A DNA stretch of 26,756 nucleotides from NCBI GenBank assembly GCA_002422725.1, contig DITE01000049.1, positions 1-26,756 on the forward strand. The letters are read 5' to 3'. The notes beneath the pieces were generated by a model that was given only the letters and a program-made list of their open reading frames with translations, did not search any database and had not been told where the DNA came from. The translations under genes were made by a program, and so were the position numbers. Shown one piece after another: positions 26,705 through 26,756 of this stretch (positions are counted from its first letter, which is position 1; every line of letters starts with the position of its first letter). The DNA comes from Bacteroidales bacterium UBA6192 (GTDB lineage: Bacteria > Bacteroidota > Bacteroidia > Bacteroidales > F082).

Positions 26705-26742
26705 AAAAAACCCCTGAACCAAAAAGTTGGTCAGGGGTTTTT
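26705..26742 (+). terminator. Bidirectional Rho-independent terminator
   Basis: CCCCTG, a bulged A, ACCAA, a four-base loop, TTGGT and CAGGGG form an 11-pair stem flanked by six A's on the left and five T's on the right, so it can work in both directions. It ends the secreted-protein operon whose last stop is about 100 bases upstream. The short stretch 26604-26704 between them contains a small CCTCAA...TTGAGG inverted pair and no convincing gene. Confidence 0.85.
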
Positions 26743-26756
26743 GTAGGGGGTGGCGA

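Noticed and set aside
26537..26722. Minus-strand frame of 61 aa overlapping the end of the last gene
   Set aside because: It begins inside the terminator hairpin and overlaps the sorting domain of the propeller gene; a decayed gene remnant in 26604-26704 cannot be excluded but is not supported.

Overview
The window looks like a chromosomal segment of a Bacteroidota bacterium that has a type IX secretion system (T9SS). The evidence is four or more secreted proteins ending in T9SS sorting domains, a Porin_10-like outer-membrane protein, Bacteroidota-type promoters (-7 element TAnnTTTG), and weak Shine-Dalgarno sequences. I cannot name a genus. No rRNA, tRNA, CRISPR array, transposase or phage gene was seen.

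Layout. (1) Positions 1-3998 hold central carbon metabolism on the minus strand: the 5' part of ATP-dependent PEP carboxykinase (cut by the window edge) and a complete pyruvate phosphate dikinase with an unusual lysine-rich tail. A clear terminator separates them. (2) Positions 4309-6989 hold a two-gene plus-strand operon for lysine breakdown by the saccharopine route: a lysine-ketoglutarate reductase-type protein, then a saccharopine dehydrogenase-type protein. (3) Positions 7058-7491 hold a tandem array of a roughly 114-bp repeat. (4) Positions 7630-18617 are a rearranged region. An intact DjlA-like J-domain co-chaperone gene sits at the left and an intact porin gene at the right. Between them are decayed copies of both genes, in the order djlA / porin remnant / large secreted gene / second copy of that gene / djlA remnant / porin. 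The two large genes (about 1,178 codons each) are tandem duplicates separated by another block of the 114-bp repeat family. (5) Positions 18917-26603 hold a tight three-gene operon of T9SS cargo: a 1,510-aa multidomain protein with a papain-like (C1A) peptidase domain, and two paralogous proteins predicted to be seven-bladed beta-propellers. It ends at a strong hairpin terminator.

How the parts relate. Regions 1-2 are ordinary metabolism. Regions 3-5 are accessory, with repeated local duplication and signs of gene conversion: the djlA/porin 3' ends, the two large CHU_C-type proteins, and the 3' ends of the propeller genes. The most notable items are the nested djlA-porin duplication with a sharply bounded near-identical core, the short repeats whose complementary arms are interleaved rather than nested, and the secreted C1A peptidase with Asp at the position normally held by the active-site Asn, co-transcribed with twin propeller proteins.
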